From contig CAXAHJ010000006.1 of assembly GCA_963968595.1 (NCBI GenBank), positions 1-64,000 of the forward strand: 64,000 nucleotides of DNA. The letters run 5' to 3'. This document shows, one piece after another, positions 37,658-46,403 of the stretch; position 1 is the first letter of the stretch, and every line of letters begins with the position of its first letter. The notes under the pieces are model-generated. The model searched no databases. It was not told the origin of the DNA and saw only the letters and a program-made list of their open reading frames with translations. Source of the stretch: GCA-2730975 sp937893275 (lineage in GTDB: Bacteria; Verrucomicrobiota; Verrucomicrobiia; Opitutales; Seribacteraceae). The translations under genes were made by a program, and so were the position numbers.

Positions 37658-38964
37658 GTGCCGACGAAGCAATCGGAATATCTGGCGGAAAGACGGATTT
37701 ATCTACAAAATGCCTAGGTGCCGCCGCCATTGGTCTCGGGGGCGGATTAATCGGTATTTTCATGGGAGTCGCAAATGGCGACAAGAACCCATTTTTAGGT
37801 TGGTTATGGGGTACTGCTTTCTGGCTTAGTATTGCTATTGGCATGCTCATGCTGGTTATGCTTTTTCGGGTTTTCAACTCACAATGGACCCCCGTCGTAA
37901 GACGCCAGATGGAACACTGCCTAGCTGCGTTTCCGTGGTTGGGTGCCTGCTTCCTTCCCCTACTTCTCGTAGTTTGGTTTGGAGGCGATCAAGCAGGCGT
38001 CTTGTGGAATTGGGTCAACCCAGCCAGCGATGTCCCGGTCGCAGGTGAAGTACACAAGGTCGGGCAGGACGTATTACTTCAGAAAAAAAGTGGCTATCTC
38101 AATGTGTTCTCCTTCAGTTTACGAGTCATTGGCTATTTCGCCATATTCTGCTCTTTAGCGTACTGGATGCGTAAAGTATCCTTTACTCAAGATCGTGACG
38201 GTGATTCCAAATGGACTCAATTAGGTCACAACATCTCTGCCGCTGGATTACCTGCGGGTGCTCTTGCCCTTACGTTTGGTGCTTTCGACTGGTTCATGAG
38301 CCTCGAATACCACTGGTTTTCGACCATGTTTGGCGTCTGGTTCTTCGCCGCATCAATTCGGGCAGGTTTGGCCGTTGCCATAATCTTATGCTTTATCCTC
38401 GCAACTCGGACTGACTTGAAGGGCTTTTATAATTTCAAGGCACATCAATACGATCTTGCCTGCCTGTCCTTGGCATTCACGGTATTTTGGGCCTACATTA
38501 GCTTTTCCCAGTACTTCCTGATTTACAACGCCAACATACCCGAAGAGACTTTTTGGTATGTCATTCGAGAAATCAATCCGAATACCGGTGAGCGAACGGG
38601 TTGGTTCTGGGTATCGATGGGCTTGATTTTTGGTCACTTCCTCATCCCGTTCCTCGCATTGCTTTGGTATCGGAACAAGGTGGAACCCCACAAGACACTA
38701 AAGATCGTAGGTTGGATACTTTGCTTTCACTTGCTCGATCTGTACTGGAATATCATTCCTGGACGTATTCCCAATCCCGACTCTCCCGTTGGCTATGACA
38801 TTCGATTCGTCTTAGGCTCACAGTTAATATGGGGACTCTTTACCTTGGTCGGCGTGGGCGGGCTATGCATTTGGGCAGTTCTCAAGAGCTATCGCGAATC
38901 AGATGCTGAAATTATACCGGTACGCGACCCACGCATAGAGGCTTCTATCAACTATCATGAGTAA
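37654..38964 (+). CDS. actF: Alternative complex III subunit ActF, membrane protein
   Basis: About 436 residues from the ATG at 37654, which overlaps the actE stop and has AGGAGG upstream; the longer frame from 37582 is not likely. It has about ten membrane helices and NrfD-like features, resembling ActC. Segments include PVVRRQMEHCLAAFPWLGA, LTFGAFDWFMSLEYHWFSTM (the family hallmark) and FWAYISFSQYFLIYNANIPEE. It probably forms part of the proton path. A small membrane protein gene begins within its last codons. Confidence 0.93.
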   Translation: MSADEAIGISGGKTDLSTKCLGAAAIGLGGGLIGIFMGVANGDKNPFLGWLWGTAFWLSIAIGMLMLVMLFRVFNSQWTPVVRRQMEHCLAAFPWLGACFLPLLLVVWFGGDQAGVLWNWVNPASDVPVAGEVHKVGQDVLLQKKSGYLNVFSFSLRVIGYFAIFCSLAYWMRKVSFTQDRDGDSKWTQLGHNISAAGLPAGALALTFGAFDWFMSLEYHWFSTMFGVWFFAASIRAGLAVAIILCFILATRTDLKGFYNFKAHQYDLACLSLAFTVFWAYISFSQYFLIYNANIPEETFWYVIREINPNTGERTGWFWVSMGLIFGHFLIPFLALLWYRNKVEPHKTLKIVGWILCFHLLDLYWNIIPGRIPNPDSPVGYDIRFVLGSQLIWGLFTLVGVGGLCIWAVLKSYRESDAEIIPVRDPRIEASINYHE

Positions 38965-39295
38965 TTCGACCCTCCAGCGCGCCGATGGCTGTAGCGTCTT
39001 CTTCTCGCTAATAGTCGCCACTGTTCTAGTTTTCGCCTTCTTTATTTTGCGACAGTGCCTACCCACTGAGGAACTATCTCCCGTCGACAATAGAGTGATC
39101 AACGAAAGAATAAAGAGGGTGGCAGCCTATCGATCCGAAGAAGGTAATTTCACGAAAGCAATCGACAGGGCCAATGCCGAAATGAATTCAAGCTTGGAAA
39201 GTGTGATGCGAGACATTGTAACGGAGTACTCATCCGACAAAGCATCCGACTCCGATGAGTCCAACGGAACCGGAACGGAAGGGGACGGCAAATGA
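38957..39295 (+). CDS. Small single-span membrane protein between actF and the ccoN-like gene
   Basis: A 112-residue protein I do not recognise. One membrane helix at about residues 13-32 (VFFSLIVATVLVFAFFIL) precedes a mixed-charge helical domain and a Ser/Asp/Gly-rich C-terminal tail. It overlaps actF by eight bases, and its stop overlaps the next start (ATGA), so it is made with the complex. It could serve as a small assembly or bridging subunit, like CcoQ or CcoH in position but not in sequence. Confidence 0.75.
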   Translation: MSNSTLQRADGCSVFFSLIVATVLVFAFFILRQCLPTEELSPVDNRVINERIKRVAAYRSEEGNFTKAIDRANAEMNSSLESVMRDIVTEYSSDKASDSDESNGTGTEGDGK

Positions 39296-40704
39296 GTGAT
39301 TCGAACGAAAGCTTGATCGATAAGTCCGCCCGATTAGTCGTATCCTTCTTCCTTGCTTCTGCCGGACTATGGCTTCTGGTGGCTGCTGCCTTAGCCTATG
39401 TCGTTGCAGCCAAGTCCACCGACCCAACTTTCTTGGGTTCTTGCGAATTTCTCACTTATGGAAAAGTAAAGGCAGCTCAAACCAACGCATTCGTTTACGG
39501 TTGGGCATCCAATGCAGTTTTTGCCGTAAGTATTTGGTTACTTGCTCGTTTAGGACAAGCCGAGGTAAGAGGACGTTTTTACCTCATCGTAGCAGGAGCG
39601 GTTTGGAATTTGGCTATTACTCTCGGACTCGGAGGAATCCTTGCAGGGCATATGACCTCTTCCGACTTGATGGAAATGCCGGTGGTCGTTTGGCCGGCTC
39701 TTTTGGTGTCTTATTTTGTAATCGCTGCCTTGATCTTCGTCTTGCATCGGTCTCGCGTCAACCGTGAGACTTATGTCACGCAATGGTTCATATTGGCTTC
39801 GTTTCTTTGGTTCCCCGCTCTTTTTCTTGTAGCGTGGCAAGGTTTGGAGTTAAATCCTGGTCGTGGAACAGTGCAAAGCGTAGTATCGATGTGGTACTCG
39901 CAAAATGTTATCTGGCTATGGATTACACCAATTGCTCTGGGTTCAGCCTACTACCTAATCCCAAAAATTCTAGGACGACCAATAGAAAAGTACTATCTGG
40001 CCATTTTTGGCTTCTGGTGCATTGCCTGCTTGGCTCCTTGGTCCGGCCTCCATCATCTTGAAGGCGGTCCATTTCCCATGTGGATACCTGCCATTGGTAC
40101 AGTAATGAGCATAGCCATGGTCTTTCCCATCGCCGTCGCTTCCACGAACTTTCACGCCACAGCATTCAAGGACATAGGAAAGGTATGGAATAATCTGCCG
40201 CTTCGCTTCGTTATTTTCGGTACGATATCATACACGATATCTAGTTACATCGGAATTATATTCTCACTTCCGGCAGTAGCCAAAATTACTCAATTTTCCA
40301 TCATTAACGAATTCCATTTCAATCAAAGAGTGTACGGTTTCTTCAGTATGATTATTTTTGGGGTCGTTTATTACATGCTACCTCGCATTACAGGCAACAA
40401 TACTTGTGAGAAAACAGCCTCCTTTCACTTTTGGACATCAGCTTTTGGAGTAATGGCTCTTTTGCTTGCCTATCTAATTGGAGGTCTTACCCACGGTGTA
40501 CTTGCACAGCAACCTGAGCTATCATGGGCTGGAAGCGTAATAACTGCAGTAAAACCTTACTTTCTCATATCCGAATATGCCTTTATTGTGTTAGGAATCT
40601 CCCAGTTGGTTTTCGTCGTAAACGTTTGGCGCTCAATCGTCGGTCCTATCAGCTTTTCTTTCATCGCTCTTTCAAATGATTCCGCAAAGGAGAGCAAGTC
40701 ATGA
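39292..40704 (+). CDS. CcoN-like (cbb3 oxidase subunit I-like) protein lacking key heme and copper ligands
   Basis: A 470-residue, 12-helix protein clearly related to CcoN. By eye alignment with classical CcoN (Pseudomonas stutzeri numbering), the low-spin heme b ligands H60 and H347 become Q63 and N344. The CuB ligand H207 becomes Q204, and its cross-linked Tyr Y251 becomes A248. The CuB pair H257/H258 is kept as H254/H255, and the high-spin heme ligand H345 as H342. Segment homologies such as QTNAFVYGWASNAVF and YGFFSMIIFGVVYYMLPR make the alignment firm. It is unlikely to be a normal oxygen reductase. It is ATGA-coupled to both neighbours in the act operon. Confidence 0.88.
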   Translation: MSDSNESLIDKSARLVVSFFLASAGLWLLVAAALAYVVAAKSTDPTFLGSCEFLTYGKVKAAQTNAFVYGWASNAVFAVSIWLLARLGQAEVRGRFYLIVAGAVWNLAITLGLGGILAGHMTSSDLMEMPVVVWPALLVSYFVIAALIFVLHRSRVNRETYVTQWFILASFLWFPALFLVAWQGLELNPGRGTVQSVVSMWYSQNVIWLWITPIALGSAYYLIPKILGRPIEKYYLAIFGFWCIACLAPWSGLHHLEGGPFPMWIPAIGTVMSIAMVFPIAVASTNFHATAFKDIGKVWNNLPLRFVIFGTISYTISSYIGIIFSLPAVAKITQFSIINEFHFNQRVYGFFSMIIFGVVYYMLPRITGNNTCEKTASFHFWTSAFGVMALLLAYLIGGLTHGVLAQQPELSWAGSVITAVKPYFLISEYAFIVLGISQLVFVVNVWRSIVGPISFSFIALSNDSAKESKS

Positions 40705-41849
40705 ACAACTTATTTAAGTTCTCTTCGGGAGTTCTTCTCACATTAGTTATTTCTTGGCTTGCTTTTATCGTAGGTGGTCGAAATCAGTTCGGGGATCTTG
40801 AACCAACTTCGGAATTTCTTGAAGAAAACGGTTCTATCCCTTTAGGAGCAGATCTTTTCCCTAAAGCAATGTCGGGGATTGCCACTCAGGGTTCCGAAGA
40901 ATACATCAAGCTCGGTTGTATCTCTTGCCACACTCAGCAAGTAAGACTTACCGAAACAGGTTTCGACGTCGAACGTGAATGGGGTAAAAGACCATCGGTT
41001 GCTCGCGATTACATTCTTCAGGAAAACATTCTTCTTGGAAACACAAGAATTGGGCCCGACCTAGCTAATGTTGGTCTTCGTGGTTTCTCTGACGAATGGT
41101 TGCATCGTCATCTGTTCGACCCACAAGCTACCGTTCCTGGATCTATTTGCTCCCCTAGTCCCTTTCTCTATGAAACTAATGAAGAGAACATCCTTGGGAG
41201 TATTGAGGTGCCATCTTTATCCAGCGAGAAAAACGATAATTATGATTCAAATCAATCTCGTTACATAATACCAACTCTTCGTGCTAATAAAATAGTAGCT
41301 TACCTGCAAGCTTTAGGCCAAAACTACGAGTTACCGGAAATGGCATTTGTTGAATCCGAAGAGGATGTTGAGCCTTTAGAACAAAAGGATGACAACGAGA
41401 CAAACGATAAAGAACTTCCGAAATGGCTCTCAGACCAAATAACTTCCGGTAAGGAAATCTACATGAAGGCTGCCCCTGGCGGCGGCATGTGCTTCACCTG
41501 CCACCAACCCACAGGTCTTGGTCTAGCCAAACAGTTCCCTCCACTTGCTGGATCCGAATGGGTATTGGGAGACAAGCCAACTTTGATAAAGATAGCCATG
41601 TTCGGCTTAATGGGGCCAATCAAAGTCAAAGGTGTCGATTACACACTAGCCATGCCTCCCCCCGGCATCCCTCCCGGCTCCCTAACAGACCAACAAATCG
41701 CAGATGTCCTTACTTATATTCGTAATGACTGGGGTAATTCCGCATCTTCAATATCTCCAGCCGAAGTGGCCGCAGTTCGTTCTTCCGTAAAGGGTAGGGC
41801 ACCTATGCAAATGTGGACGGCTCAGGAATTGAAAGGAGATTCCAAATGA
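40701..41849 (+). CDS. CcoO-like cytochrome c fused to a second cytochrome c domain
   Basis: A 382-residue diheme protein with one N-terminal membrane anchor. The first domain is CcoO-like: GCISCHTQQVR near residue 73, EWGKRPSVARDY, RIGPDLANVG, SDEWLHRHLFDP. Where CcoO has the axial Met (GSxMPxYPFL), this protein has GSICSPSPFL, placing Cys150 at the ligand position. An acidic linker follows, then a second class I-like cytochrome domain with CFTCHQ and its Met in AMPPP. CcoO normally has one heme, so this is a fusion. A clear AGGAG precedes the ATG. It is coupled to the ccoN-like gene and to the next cytochrome. Confidence 0.88.
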   Translation: MNNLFKFSSGVLLTLVISWLAFIVGGRNQFGDLEPTSEFLEENGSIPLGADLFPKAMSGIATQGSEEYIKLGCISCHTQQVRLTETGFDVEREWGKRPSVARDYILQENILLGNTRIGPDLANVGLRGFSDEWLHRHLFDPQATVPGSICSPSPFLYETNEENILGSIEVPSLSSEKNDNYDSNQSRYIIPTLRANKIVAYLQALGQNYELPEMAFVESEEDVEPLEQKDDNETNDKELPKWLSDQITSGKEIYMKAAPGGGMCFTCHQPTGLGLAKQFPPLAGSEWVLGDKPTLIKIAMFGLMGPIKVKGVDYTLAMPPPGIPPGSLTDQQIADVLTYIRNDWGNSASSISPAEVAAVRSSVKGRAPMQMWTAQELKGDSK

Positions 41850-42523
41850 GTACATCTAAGAAAAAAGATGTAAAGAAAGCCACCTGTTCGGATATGAATG
41901 ACACCGATCTCGTTGAAGTACATGCCAAACTCGGTCGAGAAAAACACCCACCGACCAAACACTTTATTCAGGCACCACTGGTTTTCGTTTTTCTTTTCGG
42001 ATGCTTGATATTCTTTTGTGCCATACAACTCGCACACACCACTAACGACTTTCAATTACATCTTCCACCACCTGACATTGATCTTACTCCAGAAGAAATT
42101 GAGTCCAATCGAGTTGAAAGGAAATTGGCCAGTGGGAAAAAGTTATTCAACAGTCAATGCGCCTCATGCCACAACCCCGATGGAATGGGAAAGGATTTGT
42201 TCCCCCCCCTCGTCGGATCTAAATGGGTCACTAGTGACCCTGGTATCATCTCGAAGATCGTTCTTAAAGGATTGAAAGGCGAAATCGAAGTCCTTGGTAA
42301 GAAGTATGGCACTGTGGCTACAGTTAACATGCCCCCACAACCTTTGAATGATCGAGAAATCGCCAGTGTCGTCTCATATGCTCGCATGACTTGGGGGAAC
42401 CTTGCCTCCGAGGTCACTGAAGAACAGGTAGCTACCTTCCGGGATGAAGCCACCGCTCAAAAAGAACAATGGACGGGTGACCAGTTGAAGGACTTGTACA
42501 AAGATGCCTTCAAGGGCGACTGA
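41846..42523 (+). CDS. Membrane-anchored monoheme cytochrome c
   Basis: About 225 residues from the ATG at 41846, which overlaps the preceding stop and has AAAGGAG upstream. A cytoplasmic N-terminal stretch is followed by one membrane helix (FVFLFGCLIFFCAIQLA) and a periplasmic cytochrome domain with CASCHNPDGMGKDLFPPLVG and an axial Met in VNMPPQP. The domain is like the extra domain of the preceding protein, so one probably arose from the other. It takes the place of CcoP, which would carry two hemes. Last gene of the operon. A C8 run lies at 42202-42209. Confidence 0.87.
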   Translation: MSTSKKKDVKKATCSDMNDTDLVEVHAKLGREKHPPTKHFIQAPLVFVFLFGCLIFFCAIQLAHTTNDFQLHLPPPDIDLTPEEIESNRVERKLASGKKLFNSQCASCHNPDGMGKDLFPPLVGSKWVTSDPGIISKIVLKGLKGEIEVLGKKYGTVATVNMPPQPLNDREIASVVSYARMTWGNLASEVTEEQVATFRDEATAQKEQWTGDQLKDLYKDAFKGD

Positions 42524-42536
42524 ACAACTCTACACT

Positions 42537-42555
42537 CCTCGCCCATCGTGCGAGG
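42537..42555 (+). terminator. Hairpin at the end of the respiratory operon
   Basis: A perfect 6-bp stem, CCTCGC/GCGAGG with a 7-base loop, 14 bases past the last cytochrome gene, in a spacer of 100 bases before the TolC gene. There is no T tract, so it may be a weak terminator or a 3' stability element. Confidence 0.4.
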
Positions 42556-42623
42556 GCTGATAGAAAGTATCGCCAGTTCGTTATTCGTTGAGTGTTTGAG
42601 GTTAACCCTTCACACTTTCAGAA

Positions 42624-43964
42624 ATGTTCCGTTTTCTTTACATCCTGACTACATCGGTTGTTTCGATATTTGTGCATCCATTGGCCTTTGGGCAAGCAAC
42701 GGATGCAAATGACACTTCACCGGCTTTCGTTGAAACCGCCGAATCATTTTTTCCTTCTCTAAGTAAAGTCTTGAATAGTGTTGAAGGAAAAGCCCCTCTT
42801 CTTCTAGAGGAACGTGAAAAGGTGAACGAGGCTACCGCCAATCGTATGGTAGCCGACTCCAAGCGTGGATTTCGCCTCTCCGTTGGCTTGAACGGACATT
42901 CCCTTTACGAGAACCGCCCAAATGCCAACTACTACCAGCAATACCGCTTTTTGGCTTCCGCATATGTTCGTAAGCCTCTCTACCACTGGGGAGCATTACG
43001 GGCAGGAAGTCGAGTAGCGGAATTATCCGAGTCATCAAGTTCCGCTTCTTTTTCCGATTTCAGAAGAAACTTTGCAGATCGTATCCGTGTTGATTACCTC
43101 GGACTCGTTCTATCCACCTACGAAATCGAGTTGACTCGTAGAAGTATGGAACTAGCTGAATCCAATCTAGATGGAATGAAAGAGCGCATGCGCCTTGGTC
43201 TCGTTACGGAATTATCCGTTTCGGAGGCAAAGATCATAGTACTCCAACAAAGGATAAACCTTGCGGAAATGAAACGAAAACTTTCCCGCAACACCCGAAT
43301 GTTCATGGAGGAGTCGGGAAGTGTGGGTGTCCTCGACCTTTCTATTTCGGACGATTTTCGCGACTTTGCCAAAACACATCGATTTGGTCTCAACCTTCCC
43401 ATTCTCGCGAGCAGTTCGACTTCGACTGCACTGGAAAACATCGACAGTGCCATAGAAACCGAAAACCAACGAATCATCATAGCCGAGTCCGGCTTGCGCC
43501 CAAAACTGAACTTGATCGGAGGTTTTCATCAGGACAAGATAGACCTTCCCGACAGTCGATCCTCAGTGGATCGAAACAATTTTCTTATCGGAGTTGAAGC
43601 AAACTGGGCCCTTTTCGACGCATCGCAAAGTCGAGGTGAAAAGCGTGCAGCGATGGCTCGTAAGAGACGATACGAAATTCAACTTGAAAGGGAAACAAGG
43701 CACCTCCAATTGGAAGTCCGGAGTTTGCGCGAATACTTGGTAACACGTGCCCAGACAATCGGTTCAAGTCGCCAACTGTTGGCCGCGTCCGAGGACCGCT
43801 TTGAAAAGAGTCGCATTGAATTTGATCGAAACAGGATCACCCCGGATGCGTTCTTCTCCTCTCGCCTTGCCCACGACCAAAGCCGCCTTTCTCTTATTCG
43901 AACCGTGGTCGACTACCTAAACGTACGAGCGCAGTTCAACCGGTACATGGAAAAAACTCATTAG
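42624..43964 (+). CDS. TolC-family outer membrane efflux protein
   Basis: A 446-residue protein with a signal peptide (cleavage near FGQA) and two helical-hairpin repeats typical of OEP proteins. The conserved pattern appears in each half: RIRVDYLGLVLSTYEIEL with a long helix, and GLRPKLNLIGGF, FLIGVEANWALFDASQSRG and EVRSLREYL. Such proteins form the outer-membrane channel of tripartite exporters. The adaptor, permease and ATPase genes follow directly, so this is the exit duct of that system. Confidence 0.88.
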   Translation: MFRFLYILTTSVVSIFVHPLAFGQATDANDTSPAFVETAESFFPSLSKVLNSVEGKAPLLLEEREKVNEATANRMVADSKRGFRLSVGLNGHSLYENRPNANYYQQYRFLASAYVRKPLYHWGALRAGSRVAELSESSSSASFSDFRRNFADRIRVDYLGLVLSTYEIELTRRSMELAESNLDGMKERMRLGLVTELSVSEAKIIVLQQRINLAEMKRKLSRNTRMFMEESGSVGVLDLSISDDFRDFAKTHRFGLNLPILASSSTSTALENIDSAIETENQRIIIAESGLRPKLNLIGGFHQDKIDLPDSRSSVDRNNFLIGVEANWALFDASQSRGEKRAAMARKRRYEIQLERETRHLQLEVRSLREYLVTRAQTIGSSRQLLAASEDRFEKSRIEFDRNRITPDAFFSSRLAHDQSRLSLIRTVVDYLNVRAQFNRYMEKTH

Positions 43965-44040
43965 TAACCAGTCTTTGACAATTTGAAGATTCGCGGCTTT
44001 AATGCTCTTTTTTCAGGGACTGGCTCTCTGTTCGTACTCC

Positions 44041-45162
44041 ATGAAGCTCTTGCTTAAAGTTGCTCTGCCCTTGGGGGCATTATCCTTACTTGGTTGGTGG
44101 TTAATCGCGAGTGCAATCCCCGAGGTAATCGTGAAACCCGTCTCGAGAGGAATGGTTCGTGATGGCGTTCCGGGAAATGTCCTAGTACTTGCGGAACGAA
44201 CTCACGATCTGCGTTCGAGAGTTTCGGGAATCGCGACTAACGTAAGCATGTTGCCCAACGGGAAGCCCATTGCCGTGGAAGAGAATTCAACCTTGCTCAC
44301 TCTCGATGCCACCGAAGACGAGCGATCATTGAAGCAACTGTACGTCGCCCGTGAGCACCAAGAAAAACGTATCGCAGCAGGTTCGGCAATTGCGATGCAA
44401 CTGGAAACGGAAAAACGCGAAATAAAAGCTTGGAACGCCTTGGCAGAACAAGGCAAATTGCCATTGTCCGACCTCGAGAATAAGAAAAGTCTGGTAAGAC
44501 GATTGGAAACTCAGTTGGCCCAAGAAAAGATTACCAACGATGAACAATCAAAAACTTTTCGTATTCAGGAAGCACGGTTACTGGCCAACCTGAAAAAAAC
44601 GAAAATTCGTAGTCCCATTTCCGGACTCATGACCCTTTCTCTTGTTGCACCAGGCGACATGGTTTTCCCCGGTGCCCATCTTGGTCAAGTCGTCTCTAAC
44701 AATCGCCTGATTGCGGTGACCCTCAACGAAGAAGACTTTGGCGGAGTGATGGAGGGGCAGTCAGTCGCAGTTACGCTTTTGTCCCGGGGAGCTCAAATAT
44801 TCGAGGGAAACGTTACCCGTCTTTCTCCTACGGTAGCCCCCGCATCCGGTCGCCGAAAGTTGTACGTCGAACTTGAGGGTGGCAACGAACGCTTCACTCC
44901 TGGAAGTTCGGGTCGGGCCGAAATTATAAAGTCCGTACGAAAAGATGCTCTCGTCGTACCTCGCAAGGCGCTCATGGGATCCGCCGTGTTTGTCGTAAAG
45001 AACGGGATAACCGAAGCACGCGAGGTAAAGGTAGGGGCCCGGAATCTGCTCACCGCCGAGATTCTCGATGGACTGGAGGAAAGTGAACAGGTAATCGTGG
45101 AAACCCCACACCTTTTTCGCGACGGCCAGAAAGTCAAGCCTGTCGCCGCCGGCGGCAAGTGA
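44041..45162 (+). CDS. Periplasmic adaptor (HlyD/MacA-like membrane fusion protein)
   Basis: About 373 residues from the ATG at 44041, which gives a neat signal anchor (MKLLLKVALPLGALSLLGWW); a start at 44002 is also possible. It has a lipoyl-like half domain before the coiled coil, an alpha-helical hairpin (about residues 75-180), the second lipoyl half (IRSPISGLMTLSLVAPGDMV) and beta-barrel and membrane-proximal domains (VVPRKALMGSAVFVV). It links the TolC channel to the FtsX-like permease. The stop overlaps the permease start (GTGA). Confidence 0.87.
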   Translation: MKLLLKVALPLGALSLLGWWLIASAIPEVIVKPVSRGMVRDGVPGNVLVLAERTHDLRSRVSGIATNVSMLPNGKPIAVEENSTLLTLDATEDERSLKQLYVAREHQEKRIAAGSAIAMQLETEKREIKAWNALAEQGKLPLSDLENKKSLVRRLETQLAQEKITNDEQSKTFRIQEARLLANLKKTKIRSPISGLMTLSLVAPGDMVFPGAHLGQVVSNNRLIAVTLNEEDFGGVMEGQSVAVTLLSRGAQIFEGNVTRLSPTVAPASGRRKLYVELEGGNERFTPGSSGRAEIIKSVRKDALVVPRKALMGSAVFVVKNGITEAREVKVGARNLLTAEILDGLEESEQVIVETPHLFRDGQKVKPVAAGGK

Positions 45163-46403
45163 GCCTGTCTCTTCAAGTCGCCCTCCGATACGTTATGGCC
45201 CGAAGACGGGCTATGGGAATGAGCTTGCTCGGCATCGTGTTCGGCGTGGCTTTCTTCGTCGTCACTCAAGCCCAGACATCCGGCTTCGAAGCTTTCTTCA
45301 TTCGCACTATTCTCGGAACGAATGGCGCCATTCGGGTTTCTGATCGCTTTCAAGACATCCACGGCACTGTGACCAAGGTGTCAGAAGATGGTCAGGCTCG
45401 TTTTGTTTTCCATTCTCGCGAGGGAGCCCGATATGTTGAGGGTGTCGAATACCCCGAAGAACTCCGAAAGGCGACCGCTGATTTCACTGGAGTTACGGGT
45501 GTTTCGGAAATACTGGAGGGTTCCGGTGTACTGGAAACGGGCTCTCGCTCTCATTCCGTTCGCATACACGGCATACGGGCAAGTGACCATATTGTAGTAT
45601 CCGACTTGGAGGATCAGGTGATCAACGGCAGCGTTAAAAACTTCAGGGACGACAGACTCGGCATCCTTGTAGGCAATCGCATCGCCGAACGCCTTAGACT
45701 GGAGCCTGGCGATCGCGTTATTCTCGCTGGTTCTCACGAGTCATTGAACCTTCGAGTTGCAGGCATATTCGAGACGGGCGTCAGCCAAATCGACAAAAGT
45801 CGCATCTACCTCGATCTATCCACCGCCCGCTCTTTTCTCCGCAAACCGCACGGTGGCTCAGTCTTTCAAGTAGCGATTCGCCAACCCGAAAACGCACCTG
45901 CCTTGGCCGCCCAGATGCAGGAGACTTTCGCGCACCGCGTGGTCAGTTGGCAGGAACGGGAAAAAGTATGGCTCGACGTATTCAAAGCCCTCCGAGTCTC
46001 CTCCGCCATTACTGTCTCCACCATCATCCTCTTGTCCGGTCTGGGCATGTTCAACGTCTTCGCCATCATGGTCATCGAAAAGACACGCGATGTGGCAATC
46101 CTCCGTTCCATGGGTTTCACTCCCGGAGATGTCTCTCGCATATTCCTCTGGCAAGGAGCTCTCGTACTTGCGTTGGGCATAGTCCTCGGCTGCCTCCTCG
46201 CCGCTGCCGCCACCTACGGTATCTCACGCATACCCCTCCGCATACGAGGCATATTCTCCACCGACAGCTTCGTGGTGAACTGGGACGTCTCCCATTACAT
46301 CTGGGCCGTAGCCATCGCCATCGTCGTAGTGGGTGTGGCCAGTTGGATACCGGCCCGCCGGGCTGCTCGCATAGAACCAGCCAAAATCATTCGCGAAACC
46401 TAG
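45159..46403 (+). CDS. ABC transporter permease, FtsX/MacB-LolC type
   Basis: A 414-residue permease with a first membrane helix near the start (MGMSLLGIVFGVAFFVVTQA), a large periplasmic MacB_PCD-like domain, and three C-terminal helices (SAITVSTIILLSGLGMFNVFAI, LFLWQGALVL-like and IWAVAIAIVVVGVASWIPA). The conserved FtsX stretch EKTRDVAILRSMGFT is present. In MacB- or Lol-type systems, ATP-driven movement of this protein pushes substrate through the periplasm. The start is a GTG in the adaptor stop; its stop shares a base with the next GTG. Confidence 0.9.
   Translation: MSLSLQVALRYVMARRRAMGMSLLGIVFGVAFFVVTQAQTSGFEAFFIRTILGTNGAIRVSDRFQDIHGTVTKVSEDGQARFVFHSREGARYVEGVEYPEELRKATADFTGVTGVSEILEGSGVLETGSRSHSVRIHGIRASDHIVVSDLEDQVINGSVKNFRDDRLGILVGNRIAERLRLEPGDRVILAGSHESLNLRVAGIFETGVSQIDKSRIYLDLSTARSFLRKPHGGSVFQVAIRQPENAPALAAQMQETFAHRVVSWQEREKVWLDVFKALRVSSAITVSTIILLSGLGMFNVFAIMVIEKTRDVAILRSMGFTPGDVSRIFLWQGALVLALGIVLGCLLAAAATYGISRIPLRIRGIFSTDSFVVNWDVSHYIWAVAIAIVVVGVASWIPARRAARIEPAKIIRET

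Noticed and set aside
45947..46402. Upstream extension of the LolD-type frame inside the permease gene
   Set aside because: The translation is Arg/His-rich without homology; the domain begins just after the GTG at 46403.
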